DNA of 21,846 nucleotides from a virus, in IMG/VR virus record IMGVR_UViG_3300049629_001331, positions 1 to 21,846 of that record. The stretch is one strand, 5' to 3'. The notes beneath the pieces are model-generated. The model was not told where the DNA came from and ran no database searches. It was given only the letters and a program-made list of their open reading frames with translations. Positions 13,986 to 20,514 of this stretch are shown piece after piece (the first letter of the stretch is position 1; every line of letters begins with the position of its first letter). The translations under genes were made by a program, and so were the position numbers.

Positions 13986-14540
13986 ATGATTGAGATTGAA
14001 ATGGTAGAAATTCCTGGCGTAACTTTTAAGATTGGAAAATATCCAGTCACTTAGGAACAATATGAAGCGGTAATGGAAGTTAATCCTTCTTATTTCATAA
14101 ACAAACCTCAAAATCCGGTAGAAAGTGTTAGCTATAACGACGCTATAGGTTTTTGCATAAAATTAAATAGAATGACTGGTAAAACCTATCGCCTACCTAC
14201 AAATTCAGAATGGGAATATGCCTGTCGTGCAGGAACTGAAAGCCTATTTAGCTTTGGTGATGATTTCGAGCATCTAAAAGACTATGCTTGGTACGAAAAT
14301 AACTCTGGATTTATAACCCATCCTGTAGGACAAAAATTACCTAACGATTGGGGATTGTACGATATGCACGGTAATGTCTCGGAGTGGTGCCAAAACGTTC
14401 CTCGTGGTGGTGCATTTAACACTTGCCCTTATAATTGCCGTTCAGGAGTAGACATTTACGCTTATGACAAAGAATTTTACAGGCATGATATTGGTTTTCG
14501 GGTAGTTTGTGATTATCAATTAGCAATCAGTTATCAGTAA
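13986..14540 (+). pseudogene. Second FGE/C-type-lectin protein with variable-region-like end, broken by TAG
   Basis: One frame of 184 codons plus stop, with TAG at 14052-14054 (KYPVT-stop-EQYEAVM) where the family has Gln in TQ.QY. It starts near EMVEIPGVTFKIGKYPVT, so it lacks most of the usual leading region and is shorter than copy 1. Domain landmarks: PVESVSYNDAIGFC, YRLPTNSEWEYACRAG, WGLYDMHGNVSEWC, then RGGAF (from 14403) and GFRVVC. The region 14403-14506 again has many C/T-ending codons at the variable positions and ends GGTTTTCGGGTAGT, exactly as in copy 1. From ATG 14073 a 155-residue domain remains open. The tail runs into the ATCAGTT repeat (QLAISYQ). Probably a retroelement target or a relic of one. 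Confidence 0.75.
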
Positions 14541-14571
14541 TCAGGATTTAATCGTATCAACAGGAGATGTT

Positions 14572-14937
14572 ATGCTGTCATTTGAAGAGCTTCAGAATAG
14601 CGTATCAGCAGAAAAACAACTGCTGTCATATGAAGAGTTTCAGAGTCAGGTCTTAAAAGCATTTAAATGCACCAAAGAAGAGTGTGAGTTTTGGGATTCT
14701 TCTTATTATTTCTCGGCATTAATTAATTACACTAATGGCCATTATTTATTCTTTAGAGTCAGATATGTAACAAACCCTGAAAACTATAATTATGGTCGTT
14801 GGATCGTTATAAAAGAATACGACAAAGCTTGTAGAGACATTTCAGATTCTTTGATGCAAGCAATAAAAGTTGTTGCACAAAAAACAAAAGAAAGCATCAA
14901 GGAAGAAAATGCTATCTTTGAAAAAATAGAAAAGTAA
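14572..14937 (+). CDS. Unknown 121-residue protein, paralogue 2 of 3
   Basis: SD CAGGAG, start MLSFEELQNSVSAEKQLLSYEEFQ. Same plan as paralogue 1, but the middle has diverged (SSYYFSALINYTNGHYLFFRVRYVTNP) and the tail is more basic (VVAQKTKESIKEENAIFEKIEK). The leader, from the tandem repeat through AGGAGATGTTATG, and the first ~20 codons are nearly identical to those of paralogue 3, indicating a recent duplication of leader plus N-terminus. Ends TAA. Confidence 0.85.
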   Translation: MLSFEELQNSVSAEKQLLSYEEFQSQVLKAFKCTKEECEFWDSSYYFSALINYTNGHYLFFRVRYVTNPENYNYGRWIVIKEYDKACRDISDSLMQAIKVVAQKTKESIKEENAIFEKIEK

Positions 14938-14989
14938 TTAGTTATCAGTTATCAGTAATCAGGATTTAATCGTATCAACAGGAGATATT

Positions 14990-15355
14990 ATGCTGTCATT
15001 TGAGGAGCTTCAGAATAGCGTATCAGCAGAGAAACAACTGCTGTCATTTAAAGAATTTCAGAGTCAGGTCTTAGGGACATTTAATGCCTCTAAAGAAGAA
15101 TGTGATTTCTCTCCTTTATCATATGCCTTCTTAGCAGAAGTCAGCTACCATAAATACCAATGGTTACAATTTGAGGTTAGATACATAACAGACCCTGAAA
15201 ACTGTTACTATGGCCAATGGATTTGTGTTAAAAGGTACAATAAGGCCTGTAAGACTATTTCGGATTCCTTAAATCAAGGAATAAAGGCCCTTGAGCGGCA
15301 GACAGAGGAGAGCATCAAGGAAGAAATCGGTGCTTTTAAACGCTTAGAGAATTAA
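14990..15355 (+). CDS. Unknown 121-residue protein, paralogue 3 of 3
   Basis: SD CAGGAG, start MLSFEELQNSVSAEKQLLSFKEFQ. Its middle and C-terminus are closer to paralogue 1 (FNASKEECDF, LAEVSY, WLQFEVRYITDPE, LNQGIKALERQTEESIKEEIGAFKRLEN), whereas leader and N-terminus match paralogue 2, so it may be a recombinant of the two. Ends TAA. A truncated next gene follows at 15387 (ATG AGC TAA behind a good SD). Confidence 0.85.
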   Translation: MLSFEELQNSVSAEKQLLSFKEFQSQVLGTFNASKEECDFSPLSYAFLAEVSYHKYQWLQFEVRYITDPENCYYGQWICVKRYNKACKTISDSLNQGIKALERQTEESIKEEIGAFKRLEN

Positions 15356-15373
15356 TCGGTTAGTAAAACTTAT

Positions 15374-15389
15374 TAGGAGTAAAACAATG
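15374..15389 (+). repeat. Direct repeat, left copy (orphan leader)
   Basis: TAGGAGTAAAACAATG, an SD plus start codon, leads only into ATG AGC TAA. The identical 16-mer at 17517-17532 leads into a real gene. The pair brackets the element-like membrane cluster. Confidence 0.8.
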
Positions 15390-15416
15390 AGCTAAAGATC
15401 AGGATCCATGTATGGG

Positions 15417-15472
15417 TCAACTCAGTGATGGGCACTACTACTGGGGAACCCCAGTAGTCCAATCCGAGTTGA
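15417..15472 (+). promoter_or_regulatory. Nested hairpins upstream of the membrane cluster
   Basis: Outer stem TCAACTC/GAGTTGA (15417-15423/15466-15472) encloses a perfect 10-bp stem ACTACTGGGG/CCCCAGTAGT (15437-15446/15449-15458). A small GTACC/GGTAC stem follows (15478-15482). Could be a leader structure, or a scar or attachment structure at the left junction. Confidence 0.5.
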
Positions 15473-15530
15473 AGAAAGTACCGTCTTGGGTACGGGAAAA
15501 GGAAGTATATTCCGTAGAAGAGTGTACCCG

Positions 15531-16172
15531 ATGGAAAGAAGACCCTACGTAAGTAGCTTAATATTCTATGTAGTAGTACTGGCCGGCGCAGCTGCATTCG
15601 CTGGCGTAGCATTTAACCTATCGAAGGCAAGGCCCTCTATTTGTGGTGCTAATAATGGCGCTAAGGTAACAGACCGCGTCAAGGTGATCACATCCACTGA
15701 TCCCCTGTTAGTAGTTAACAAACCCGGTTGTTACGTATATGTACCCGTAGATGGGGCGCCGCCTGCAGTAGGCGAGCGGTTAACTATACGAGGTAGTATC
15801 AAGAATGGTAAGCTAGATGGCACCTATCGCCGTACTTATCTAGACTACGATAGCGAGAGTAGCCCTAGGCTCAAGAAGCGGTTCCTCCGGATAGAGGAGC
15901 CCCTACAAGAGACCGCGCCCGGTTACTATGCTATAACTAACCTCAGCCTACGCGTCGATGAGCTCGACGTACGGGCTGTCCGCAATGCGCTACAACACGG
16001 CAGTGTCGTATACGCCATTATCGAGTGGGACCAGGGCATAGTGTATAGTATGACCCTGGTTAACGAGACTGAGTTCAATAGGGCAATGAATGCTAGATAC
16101 AATACTCACCCTTATACTAGGAGAGGGGCCCCCGCCCATACCAGTGGGCCTATGCGATATAAGGCTCCATAA
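15531..16172 (+). CDS. Membrane-anchored unknown protein
   Basis: 213 residues from ATG 15531; an upstream in-frame TTG at 15486 is less likely. MERRPYVSS is followed by one hydrophobic segment (about 9-30, LIFYVVVLAGAAAFAGVAF), then a large polar domain with beta character (VKVITSTDPLLVVNKPGCYVYVPVDG, ERLTIRGSIKNGKLDG, YYAITNLSLRVDEL). Two Cys (ICG, GCY) may pair outside the membrane. The C-terminus is basic and Pro-rich. It overlaps the next small ORF and heads a cluster with the polytopic protein at 16403. Codon use (many CTA, GTA, TAC, frequent CTAG) matches the left-half element genes, not the flanking host-like genes. Confidence 0.75.
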   Translation: MERRPYVSSLIFYVVVLAGAAAFAGVAFNLSKARPSICGANNGAKVTDRVKVITSTDPLLVVNKPGCYVYVPVDGAPPAVGERLTIRGSIKNGKLDGTYRRTYLDYDSESSPRLKKRFLRIEEPLQETAPGYYAITNLSLRVDELDVRAVRNALQHGSVVYAIIEWDQGIVYSMTLVNETEFNRAMNARYNTHPYTRRGAPAHTSGPMRYKAP

Positions 16173-16389
16173 TGGCGCCTACGTGATAATTAGAAGGGCC
16201 TGGGTTAATAGCACTACATACTCTAACCCTCTCCTACCCGACCATGCCTATGCCGTTCTACACGAGGACGCAGGCACTAGCAGATGCAGCGTACTTATAT
16301 CAATTAAAGGAGTACGCAGCCGTAGGTTTATACGGATAACGGGTAAAGTTAGTAACGGCACGTTAATTAACATTAAAGTATTACCCTAG
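16090..16389 (+). CDS. Small unknown protein overlapping its neighbour
   Basis: 99 residues if the ATG at 16090 is used, overlapping the previous gene by 83 nt; a later start is possible. The C-terminal two thirds look protein-like and beta-rich (YVIIRRAWVNSTTYSN, RCSVLISIKGVRSRRFIRITGKVSNGTLINIKVLP). The end resembles the ERLTIRGSIKNGKLDG strand pattern of the upstream protein (RFIRITGKVSNGTLINI), so the two may be distant relatives. It ends TAG 13 nt before the next ATG. Confidence 0.55.
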   Translation: MLDTILTLILGEGPPPIPVGLCDIRLHNGAYVIIRRAWVNSTTYSNPLLPDHAYAVLHEDAGTSRCSVLISIKGVRSRRFIRITGKVSNGTLINIKVLP

Positions 16390-16402
16390 GCAGGTAAGTC
16401 GC

Positions 16403-17458
16403 ATGATAACAATGCTCATATTAGGGGCGCTGGCCCTCATAGTATCTCTGATACCATATCTGAGTATTGAGATACTGCTAATGGCCCTTATGCCGCTTAT
16501 TAGCGGCGATAACGCGATGGGCGTATTAGCTATAGTGATAATTGGCACTATAACCAGTGAGGCCCGCATGAGTAACCCGGCCTTTACTGGTATGCGAGTA
16601 GTTACCGCTACTAGCGGATATGACGCATCGGCTTCGCTGCTAATACGCATCAGCAGCCTAATCGGCGGCATAGTAGCCAGTCTAGGCATAATAGTTATGG
16701 ACCAATACCTCAGTGTATCTCATATGTGGATAACGCCATTAATGATGGCCATCTTCATATTAGTGCAGTGCTGGGGCCGCGCCAAGATGGTAGGTCTAGC
16801 TGTTATCACGGCTATCTTCCTGTGGTTCCTGCATAGTCAACCCCACGCCACTACTATCCTGGGTATGGGGGGCTACGTTATGGCCAGCCTAATATGCCCT
16901 GCTAGACGTAAGACTGAGGAGGACTGTAAGACGAGCAATGCACTGGGCATCACTATGTCACTAGGACCATTCTTCGCTATTGGGTTACCTGTAGCCGCAG
17001 CCGCCCCCGATGGTAAGACTGAGTCTTATCTCGAAGCGGTTGTGCGGGGCATATCACTAGGGCTAGTCATGTTAGGTAATAGTAGCGGGCGAGATGCCAT
17101 GAGTTCCTATCTAGCCCTAACGGATGTAAACCAGTTGAATTGGCCTGCCTTCGTCGGCGCAGTAGTGTTACTGACGCCCCTATTCTTATCAGCCTATTGG
17201 CTGACCATCTGGATGATAAGGAGCGCTATATGGCAGCGCTGGTTACACGCCGGCCCCACTCGCCTTATCAATCTAGGTGTAACGGCGGCCGCGCTGGTCG
17301 TGCTGATAACATCAGCTCACGTTAGTGTTATATTCCTACCGGGGGCCGTATGTCTAGGACTGATGTATATGGTAAAGGAGGAGCTATCAGGGGTAGATAA
17401 GATGCTACCCTTCCCCATACTAATAGTCGTCAGTTATATAAGCCAATGGGTCTCCTAG
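16403..17458 (+). CDS. Polytopic membrane protein, about 10 spans
   Basis: 351 residues with hydrophobic segments spread over the whole length (for example 1-24, 25-50, 82-104, 108-125, 130-145, 150-165, 180-200, 240-265, 285-305, 308-330). Some stretches weakly resemble TctA/DUF112 permeases: a Gly/Ser-rich ATSGYDASASLLIRISSLIGGIVASLGI in the first half and GITMSLGPFFAIGLPVAAAAPDG...LVMLGNSSGRDAMSS in the second. The match is by eye only and the usual PG motifs are not clear, so no substrate is proposed. Last gene of the element-like membrane cluster. Ends TAG at the right-hand compositional junction. Confidence 0.75.
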   Translation: MITMLILGALALIVSLIPYLSIEILLMALMPLISGDNAMGVLAIVIIGTITSEARMSNPAFTGMRVVTATSGYDASASLLIRISSLIGGIVASLGIIVMDQYLSVSHMWITPLMMAIFILVQCWGRAKMVGLAVITAIFLWFLHSQPHATTILGMGGYVMASLICPARRKTEEDCKTSNALGITMSLGPFFAIGLPVAAAAPDGKTESYLEAVVRGISLGLVMLGNSSGRDAMSSYLALTDVNQLNWPAFVGAVVLLTPLFLSAYWLTIWMIRSAIWQRWLHAGPTRLINLGVTAAALVVLITSAHVSVIFLPGAVCLGLMYMVKEELSGVDKMLPFPILIVVSYISQWVS

Positions 17459-17516
17459 TGCCCCCTGTAGAATTATTTGATCGTGATTCTATCAGCTATC
17501 AGCAAACAATGATTAA

Positions 17517-17532
17517 TAGGAGTAAAACAATG
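17517..17532 (+). repeat. Direct repeat, right copy (functional leader)
   Basis: TAGGAGTAAAACAATG, identical to 15374-15389. Here the ATG opens the chimeric gene. The preceding ~45 nt contain a decayed ATCAGCTATCAGC tandem repeat, again host-like. Confidence 0.8.
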
Positions 17533-18033
17533 GTAAATGAAAAAATGCTAATGGGTCGTGATGATTTATTAGAAGAATCAAGAAAAACACAAAAAGTTAG
17601 AATAGCGTGGCGTCATTCTAAACTTGAACTAGCAGAACATATAAATCGTGAAAAAGAATTATCTGGACACGGAGAGTGGTTTGATTATAGCGAAATAGCT
17701 ATTCTTGAAGCTTGGATTCGTAGAATGAATAAGGAGCATGACGACATATTCTATTATCTTCAATTTTGTGAGAAAACATCGACTGCACCGGAGAGCAATA
17801 TGAAGCCTATAGAACTAGATGCGCGTTACGTGGCGTATCTATCACTGTACATGTTTATGGTGGCTGTGCTGGTCATCACGCATAGTGTAGCGGTATTACT
17901 AGTAGTAATATTCCTGGCCCGCGCGCTCTACCTGAGCAGTAATAAACAGAGTGTGGCACGCATCATTGTATCTCGTAGTGGTGTAAAGAGCTACGTAGGT
18001 AACTCAATTTACTGGGAGGTAGGGAATGTTTGA
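17530..18033 (+). CDS. Chimeric protein: host-like soluble head, element-like membrane tail
   Basis: 167 residues from ATG 17530 (SD TAGGAG). Residues 1-90 are A+T-rich, charged and helical (MVNEKMLMGRDDLLEES...IAWRHSKLELAEHINREKELSGHGEWFDYSEIAILEAWIRRMNKEHDD). From M91 (ATG at 17800, with its own GGAG SD 7 nt upstream) codon use switches to the element type, and two membrane segments follow (about 101-115 and 118-135) with a basic tail. The internal ATG suggests the tail was once a complete 77-residue element gene (MKPIELDARYVAYLSLYMF...) that the insertion joined in frame to a host fragment. Both forms may be made. Confidence 0.7.
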   Translation: MVNEKMLMGRDDLLEESRKTQKVRIAWRHSKLELAEHINREKELSGHGEWFDYSEIAILEAWIRRMNKEHDDIFYYLQFCEKTSTAPESNMKPIELDARYVAYLSLYMFMVAVLVITHSVAVLLVVIFLARALYLSSNKQSVARIIVSRSGVKSYVGNSIYWEVGNV

Positions 18034-18202
18034 TTATCCAATTTATCTGTATGGCCTGGCAATTAAACCACGCCATCGAGAGCTAGTAGTCAGGGTGTAC
18101 TTTGCACACCCGCAGATGTTGAAGGCCCCCGCGGGGGGAACGAGCCGTCAAGTATGGCCATACCACGGAGCCCGCCGCATAGAAGAGTGGCCGCACCACT
18201 AA
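18026..18202 (+). CDS. Small unknown basic protein, 58 residues
   Basis: ATG 18026 follows GGGAGG (18014-18019) by 6 nt and overlaps the end of the previous gene by 8 nt, a typical coupled arrangement. Product MFDYPIYLYGLAIKPRHREL...QVWPYHGARRIEEWPHH is basic and aromatic, with no membrane segment. Function unknown. Ends TAA. Confidence 0.6.
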   Translation: MFDYPIYLYGLAIKPRHRELVVRVYFAHPQMLKAPAGGTSRQVWPYHGARRIEEWPHH

Positions 18203-18258
18203 GGGACCCCGGCCCCCGCCTTATTAATTAATTCAAGACCAACTAACCGAGGTGTAAT

Positions 18259-18786
18259 ATGAAGCTCAGAATCAAATTGACACGCAGCAACAAAACCCAG
18301 CAAGTAAGACTTACTACTAGTCCTAAGAATGGCAACACGGTGCTAACTGGCACCTGTGTGGGAGCCAGTGACTATCGATTGAACCTGTCGAATGGTAGCT
18401 TCGTTGATGCCAGTGAGCTGGCCATTGGGCTGACTGTTAATCTAGTATTCAGACCACAAGATACTGATACTATAGCCAAGGACGTAGCTGATGGTTACCG
18501 TATCCATGGAAATGGCAGTCCATTCATTACAATGGTAGTTGATTGTAAAACTAAGAAGCCCTCAGCCGAGGGCAATATAATCATCATGAGGAACGACATT
18601 GCATCAATTGACTATGAAACATGGAATGACGATACCTTCGTTCACGAAGACGAGTTAGATATGCTCTTCAGTAAGAAGGCAGGAAGTAAAGGGGTAGGAG
18701 CTAGTGGAGCAGCGCGTGAAGCAAGTGTTCCTGAAGCAGGTGTTCCCAGTTGGTTTAACCGTAAGGTAACTCTCCAGGAGAGATAA
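18259..18786 (+). CDS. Unknown beta-rich protein with Ala/Gly/Ser-rich tail
   Basis: 175 residues, SD GAGGTG 4 nt before the ATG. A beta-rich core: MKLRIKLTRSNKTQQVRLTTSP, TVLTGTCVGASDYRLNLSNGSFVDASELAIGLTVNLVFRP, ITMVVDCKTKKPSAEGNIIIM. An acidic segment follows (DYETWNDDTFVHEDELDMLF), then a Lys/Gly/Ala tail (SKKAGSKGVGASGAAREAS). The core pattern could be a small barrel, but no family is identified. The beta core plus low-complexity tail recalls the products at 5108 and 11445. Ends TAA, followed by a CCCGC/GCGGG hairpin (18820-18824/18833-18837). Confidence 0.75.
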   Translation: MKLRIKLTRSNKTQQVRLTTSPKNGNTVLTGTCVGASDYRLNLSNGSFVDASELAIGLTVNLVFRPQDTDTIAKDVADGYRIHGNGSPFITMVVDCKTKKPSAEGNIIIMRNDIASIDYETWNDDTFVHEDELDMLFSKKAGSKGVGASGAAREASVPEAGVPSWFNRKVTLQER

Positions 18787-18871
18787 AGAGCTAGAGTAGC
18801 CTAGCTATAAATTACACGGCCCGCCGCTACTAGCGGGTCAACCCCGCCCATAGCAGAGGGCGCGTAATACA

Positions 18872-19282
18872 TTGAGTAAATTAAACATAGCACTAGAGGT
18901 AATAGCAGATTGGTTAGAGGAGTATGGCCAGGCCCATCTCCCCATTCTAATGCGATACGCCTTACTAGAGAGATACACATTAGTGAGGGCCCGAGAGATG
19001 GGGCACGATATTAATATATGTACGACAGCGTTCAAGAGTCTATGGATAGAGGCCAATGAGGAGGGGATACAGATAGCGAGATTACTGACGAGGTATCTAA
19101 AAGGAGGAGGGAAGGTGCTCTACTTCCGAGAGAGGCCCGAGTTAGTAGAAGCGATGGGCTACTTCATGGCCCTAGGAGATATAGAGTACTTTCGAGGACT
19201 AGACGATAATATAATGAAGGCTGCTGCAGAGAGAGCAGCGAGAGCAAGCAGTACAAGACTAAATAAATCATATGCAAACTAA
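18872..19282 (+). CDS. Unknown all-helical protein
   Basis: 136 residues if TTG 18872 is the start; GAGGG (18856-18860) lies 11 nt upstream. The first ATG in frame (18949) would remove a well-formed helix. The sequence is mostly amphipathic helix (LNIALEVIADWLEEYGQAHLPILMRYALLERYTLVRAREM; AFKSLWIEANEEGIQIARLLTRYLKGG) and ends with a basic/Ala-rich piece (AAAERAARASSTRLNKSYAN). Overlaps the next gene by 11 nt, suggesting translational coupling. No known motif. Confidence 0.65.
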   Translation: MSKLNIALEVIADWLEEYGQAHLPILMRYALLERYTLVRAREMGHDINICTTAFKSLWIEANEEGIQIARLLTRYLKGGGKVLYFRERPELVEAMGYFMALGDIEYFRGLDDNIMKAAAERAARASSTRLNKSYAN

Positions 19283-19541
19283 ATATACAATACGAGCCAC
19301 AGATGGCAGATACCTAGCCCCCATTACTATAGAGGAGGCAGAGGAGCTAGAGAGGAGCAGCATAATCAGGCCAGATGGAGAAGGGGGTTACATCATGGTG
19401 GCAGACAGCGCGTTTGCCGTCAGTCAATACGTGATGTATTGTTGTCAGGACTTATGTGATGACCTATTCGAGGAGGCGGGGCCCGTCGTAATTGAGAGAA
19501 CAGCATCACAGCGTGCAACAGTGCAACAGCGTCACGCGTAG
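19272..19541 (+). CDS. Small unknown protein, 89 residues
   Basis: ATG 19272 lies inside the end of the previous gene. Product MQTKYTIRATDGRYLAPITIEEAEELERSSIIRPDGEGGYIMVADSAF... is acidic. A TIEEAEELERS helix precedes a short strand and a Cys pair (YCCQDLCDDLFEE). The tail overlaps the convergent HNH gene by 10 nt. No family recognised. Ends TAG. Confidence 0.65.
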   Translation: MQTKYTIRATDGRYLAPITIEEAEELERSSIIRPDGEGGYIMVADSAFAVSQYVMYCCQDLCDDLFEEAGPVVIERTASQRATVQQRHA

Positions 19542-20218
19542 GCGGCCCGCTCCCTCCTGAAGATATCAAGTAGGGGATCGATAGTAGATCTAAGGCCAGC
19601 CAAGAGATGGCGAGCTGCATTCTGAGGGAGGGCCCGCCACCAGCGCTGCACCTTCTCCTGAGCCCAATCGAGGCCCAATCGTGTCATAGTGCGCTGTAGT
19701 GTGAGCTCAAGCAGGTGGGTGAACTGAGCGAAGGGGCGTATATCGCCACTATCGGTACCATAGTGCACTACCCACTGAGCGGGGTCAGCGATAACCTCAG
19801 GATTCTGAGTAGCGTGGGCCAGGAGCTTATTCTCGATAGGGCTCACGTACCAGAGATTACCATAGTCGTTGTTAGAGGTATCACCATCGAGGTGATGTAC
19901 TTCCATGAGGCCCGCGCGGCAGACCTCACCGCGGCGTTCTCGTCTCCAACCAGCGGCGGGCCGCCTATCAATGTAGAGAACTATCTGGTGAACATATACC
20001 AACTCCTTACGGACGTTAGAGCAATGGAACACGAAGAAGCGGCACTGCTCGAGATAGTCGAATAGTCGCTTGTTCTCCTTAGCGAGGACGTACTGGTAGC
20101 CACTGGCGTTGGTATGAATAGTGGCAGCCGCGAGATAACGGCGGGCCCCACCTAGCATAATATGCATAGCGTGGTAAGATGGACGAGGTTCGAATCCGCT
20201 ACTTGATTTTAGTTCCAT
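19532..20218 (-). CDS. HNH endonuclease (homing type, HNH_3-like)
   Basis: 228 residues on the - strand, the only clear gene on that strand. The HNH core is MEVHHLDGDTSNNDYGNLWYVSPIEN (about 105-130): H108, H109, D111, then N116, N117, N121 and N130. This matches the HH-D-G-x-x-x-N-N...N-L-x-x-x-(S/T)-x-x-E-N pattern of phage and intron HNH homing enzymes. Upstream, GYQYVLAKENKRLFDYLEQ and VYVHQIVLYI fit the strand-turn lead-in common in these proteins. The C-terminal ~90 residues are helical and unassigned. The ATG at 20218 has GGAGG only 3 nt upstream; ATGs at the HAM or HIM codons are alternatives. Such enzymes cut DNA and help their own spread. Next to it lies a tandem hairpin region that might be its mobile context or target. 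Confidence 0.85.
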   Translation of the reverse strand: MELKSSSGFEPRPSYHAMHIMLGGARRYLAAATIHTNASGYQYVLAKENKRLFDYLEQCRFFVFHCSNVRKELVYVHQIVLYIDRRPAAGWRRERRGEVCRAGLMEVHHLDGDTSNNDYGNLWYVSPIENKLLAHATQNPEVIADPAQWVVHYGTDSGDIRPFAQFTHLLELTLQRTMTRLGLDWAQEKVQRWWRALPQNAARHLLAGLRSTIDPLLDIFRRERAAYA

Positions 20219-20260
20219 GTGCCTCCATGTGTTATAATAGAGAGGTTTTCATGTGTAATT

Positions 20261-20296
20261 ATGCCGGGCAGCCTCCACGAGATGGGCTCCCGGCAT
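20261..20296. repeat. Stem-loop A of the tandem hairpin region
   Basis: ATGCCGGG/CCCGGCAT (20261-20268/20289-20296) extended by AGCC/GGCT across a one-base bulge. Its right arm shares CAT with the next stem, so the two structures are mutually linked or exclusive. Confidence 0.65.
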
Positions 20297-20383
20297 TTAC
20301 TTATCCCTGCGACCCTCCTCAATCCCCCCTCCATCGGAGGCCGGGAGCAGGGGGGGGAAGGGGGCCCCAGGGATAAGTAAATG
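20294..20383. repeat. Stem-loop B with conserved CTCC/GGAG box
   Basis: Perfect 16-bp stem: left arm CATTTACTTATCCCTG (20294-20309), right arm CAGGGATAAGTAAATG (20368-20383). The loop contains the conserved box CCCCCCTCCATCGGAGGCCG (20324-20343), itself a CCTCC-ATC-GGAGG mini-hairpin. Confidence 0.75.
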
Positions 20384-20384
20384 A

Positions 20385-20447
20385 AAATGCCCTACAGATG
20401 CATATCCCCCCTCCATCGGAGGCCGAGACGCCATCTATAGGGCATTT
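20385..20447. repeat. Stem-loop C with the same box, different stem
   Basis: AAATGCCCTACAGATG (20385-20400) pairs with CATCTATAGGGCATTT (20432-20447) at 15 of 16 positions. The same 20-base box (20406-20425) sits in the loop. The stem sequence differs from stem B, but pairing is kept. Confidence 0.75.
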
Positions 20448-20450
20448 AAT

Positions 20451-20509
20451 TATCCGTTGATCGCGGGTCCCCCCCTCCATCGGAGGCCGGGGTCACAATC
20501 TAGGGATAG
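20451..20509. repeat. Stem-loop D with the same box, weaker stem
   Basis: TATCC/GGATA (20451-20455/20505-20509), then GAT/ATC and CCCC/GGGG inside, around a third copy of the box (20470-20489). Pairing is interrupted, so this unit is the weakest. Confidence 0.55.
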
Positions 20510-20514
20510 GTTCA

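Noticed and set aside
12443-14054. Element-wide recoding of TAG to Gln, as in some crAss-like phages
   Set aside because: TAG ends many genes here (for example at 3053, 4001, 5029, 12108, 13616, 17456, 19539) and the 1681-residue frame contains none. Only the two host-like FGE genes carry internal TAG.
13250-15355. Avd accessory proteins of a retroelement
   Set aside because: Size is similar, but the sequence has a beta-rich middle and none of the Avd four-helix pattern.
19715-20065. + strand ORF inside the HNH gene
   Set aside because: Shadow of the - strand frame that carries the clear HNH motif.
20187-20197. GGTTCGAATCC, a perfect tRNA T-loop-like string, as a tRNA gene or attachment site
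   Set aside because: No acceptor, D or anticodon arms can be placed around it and it lies inside the N-terminal coding part of the HNH gene.
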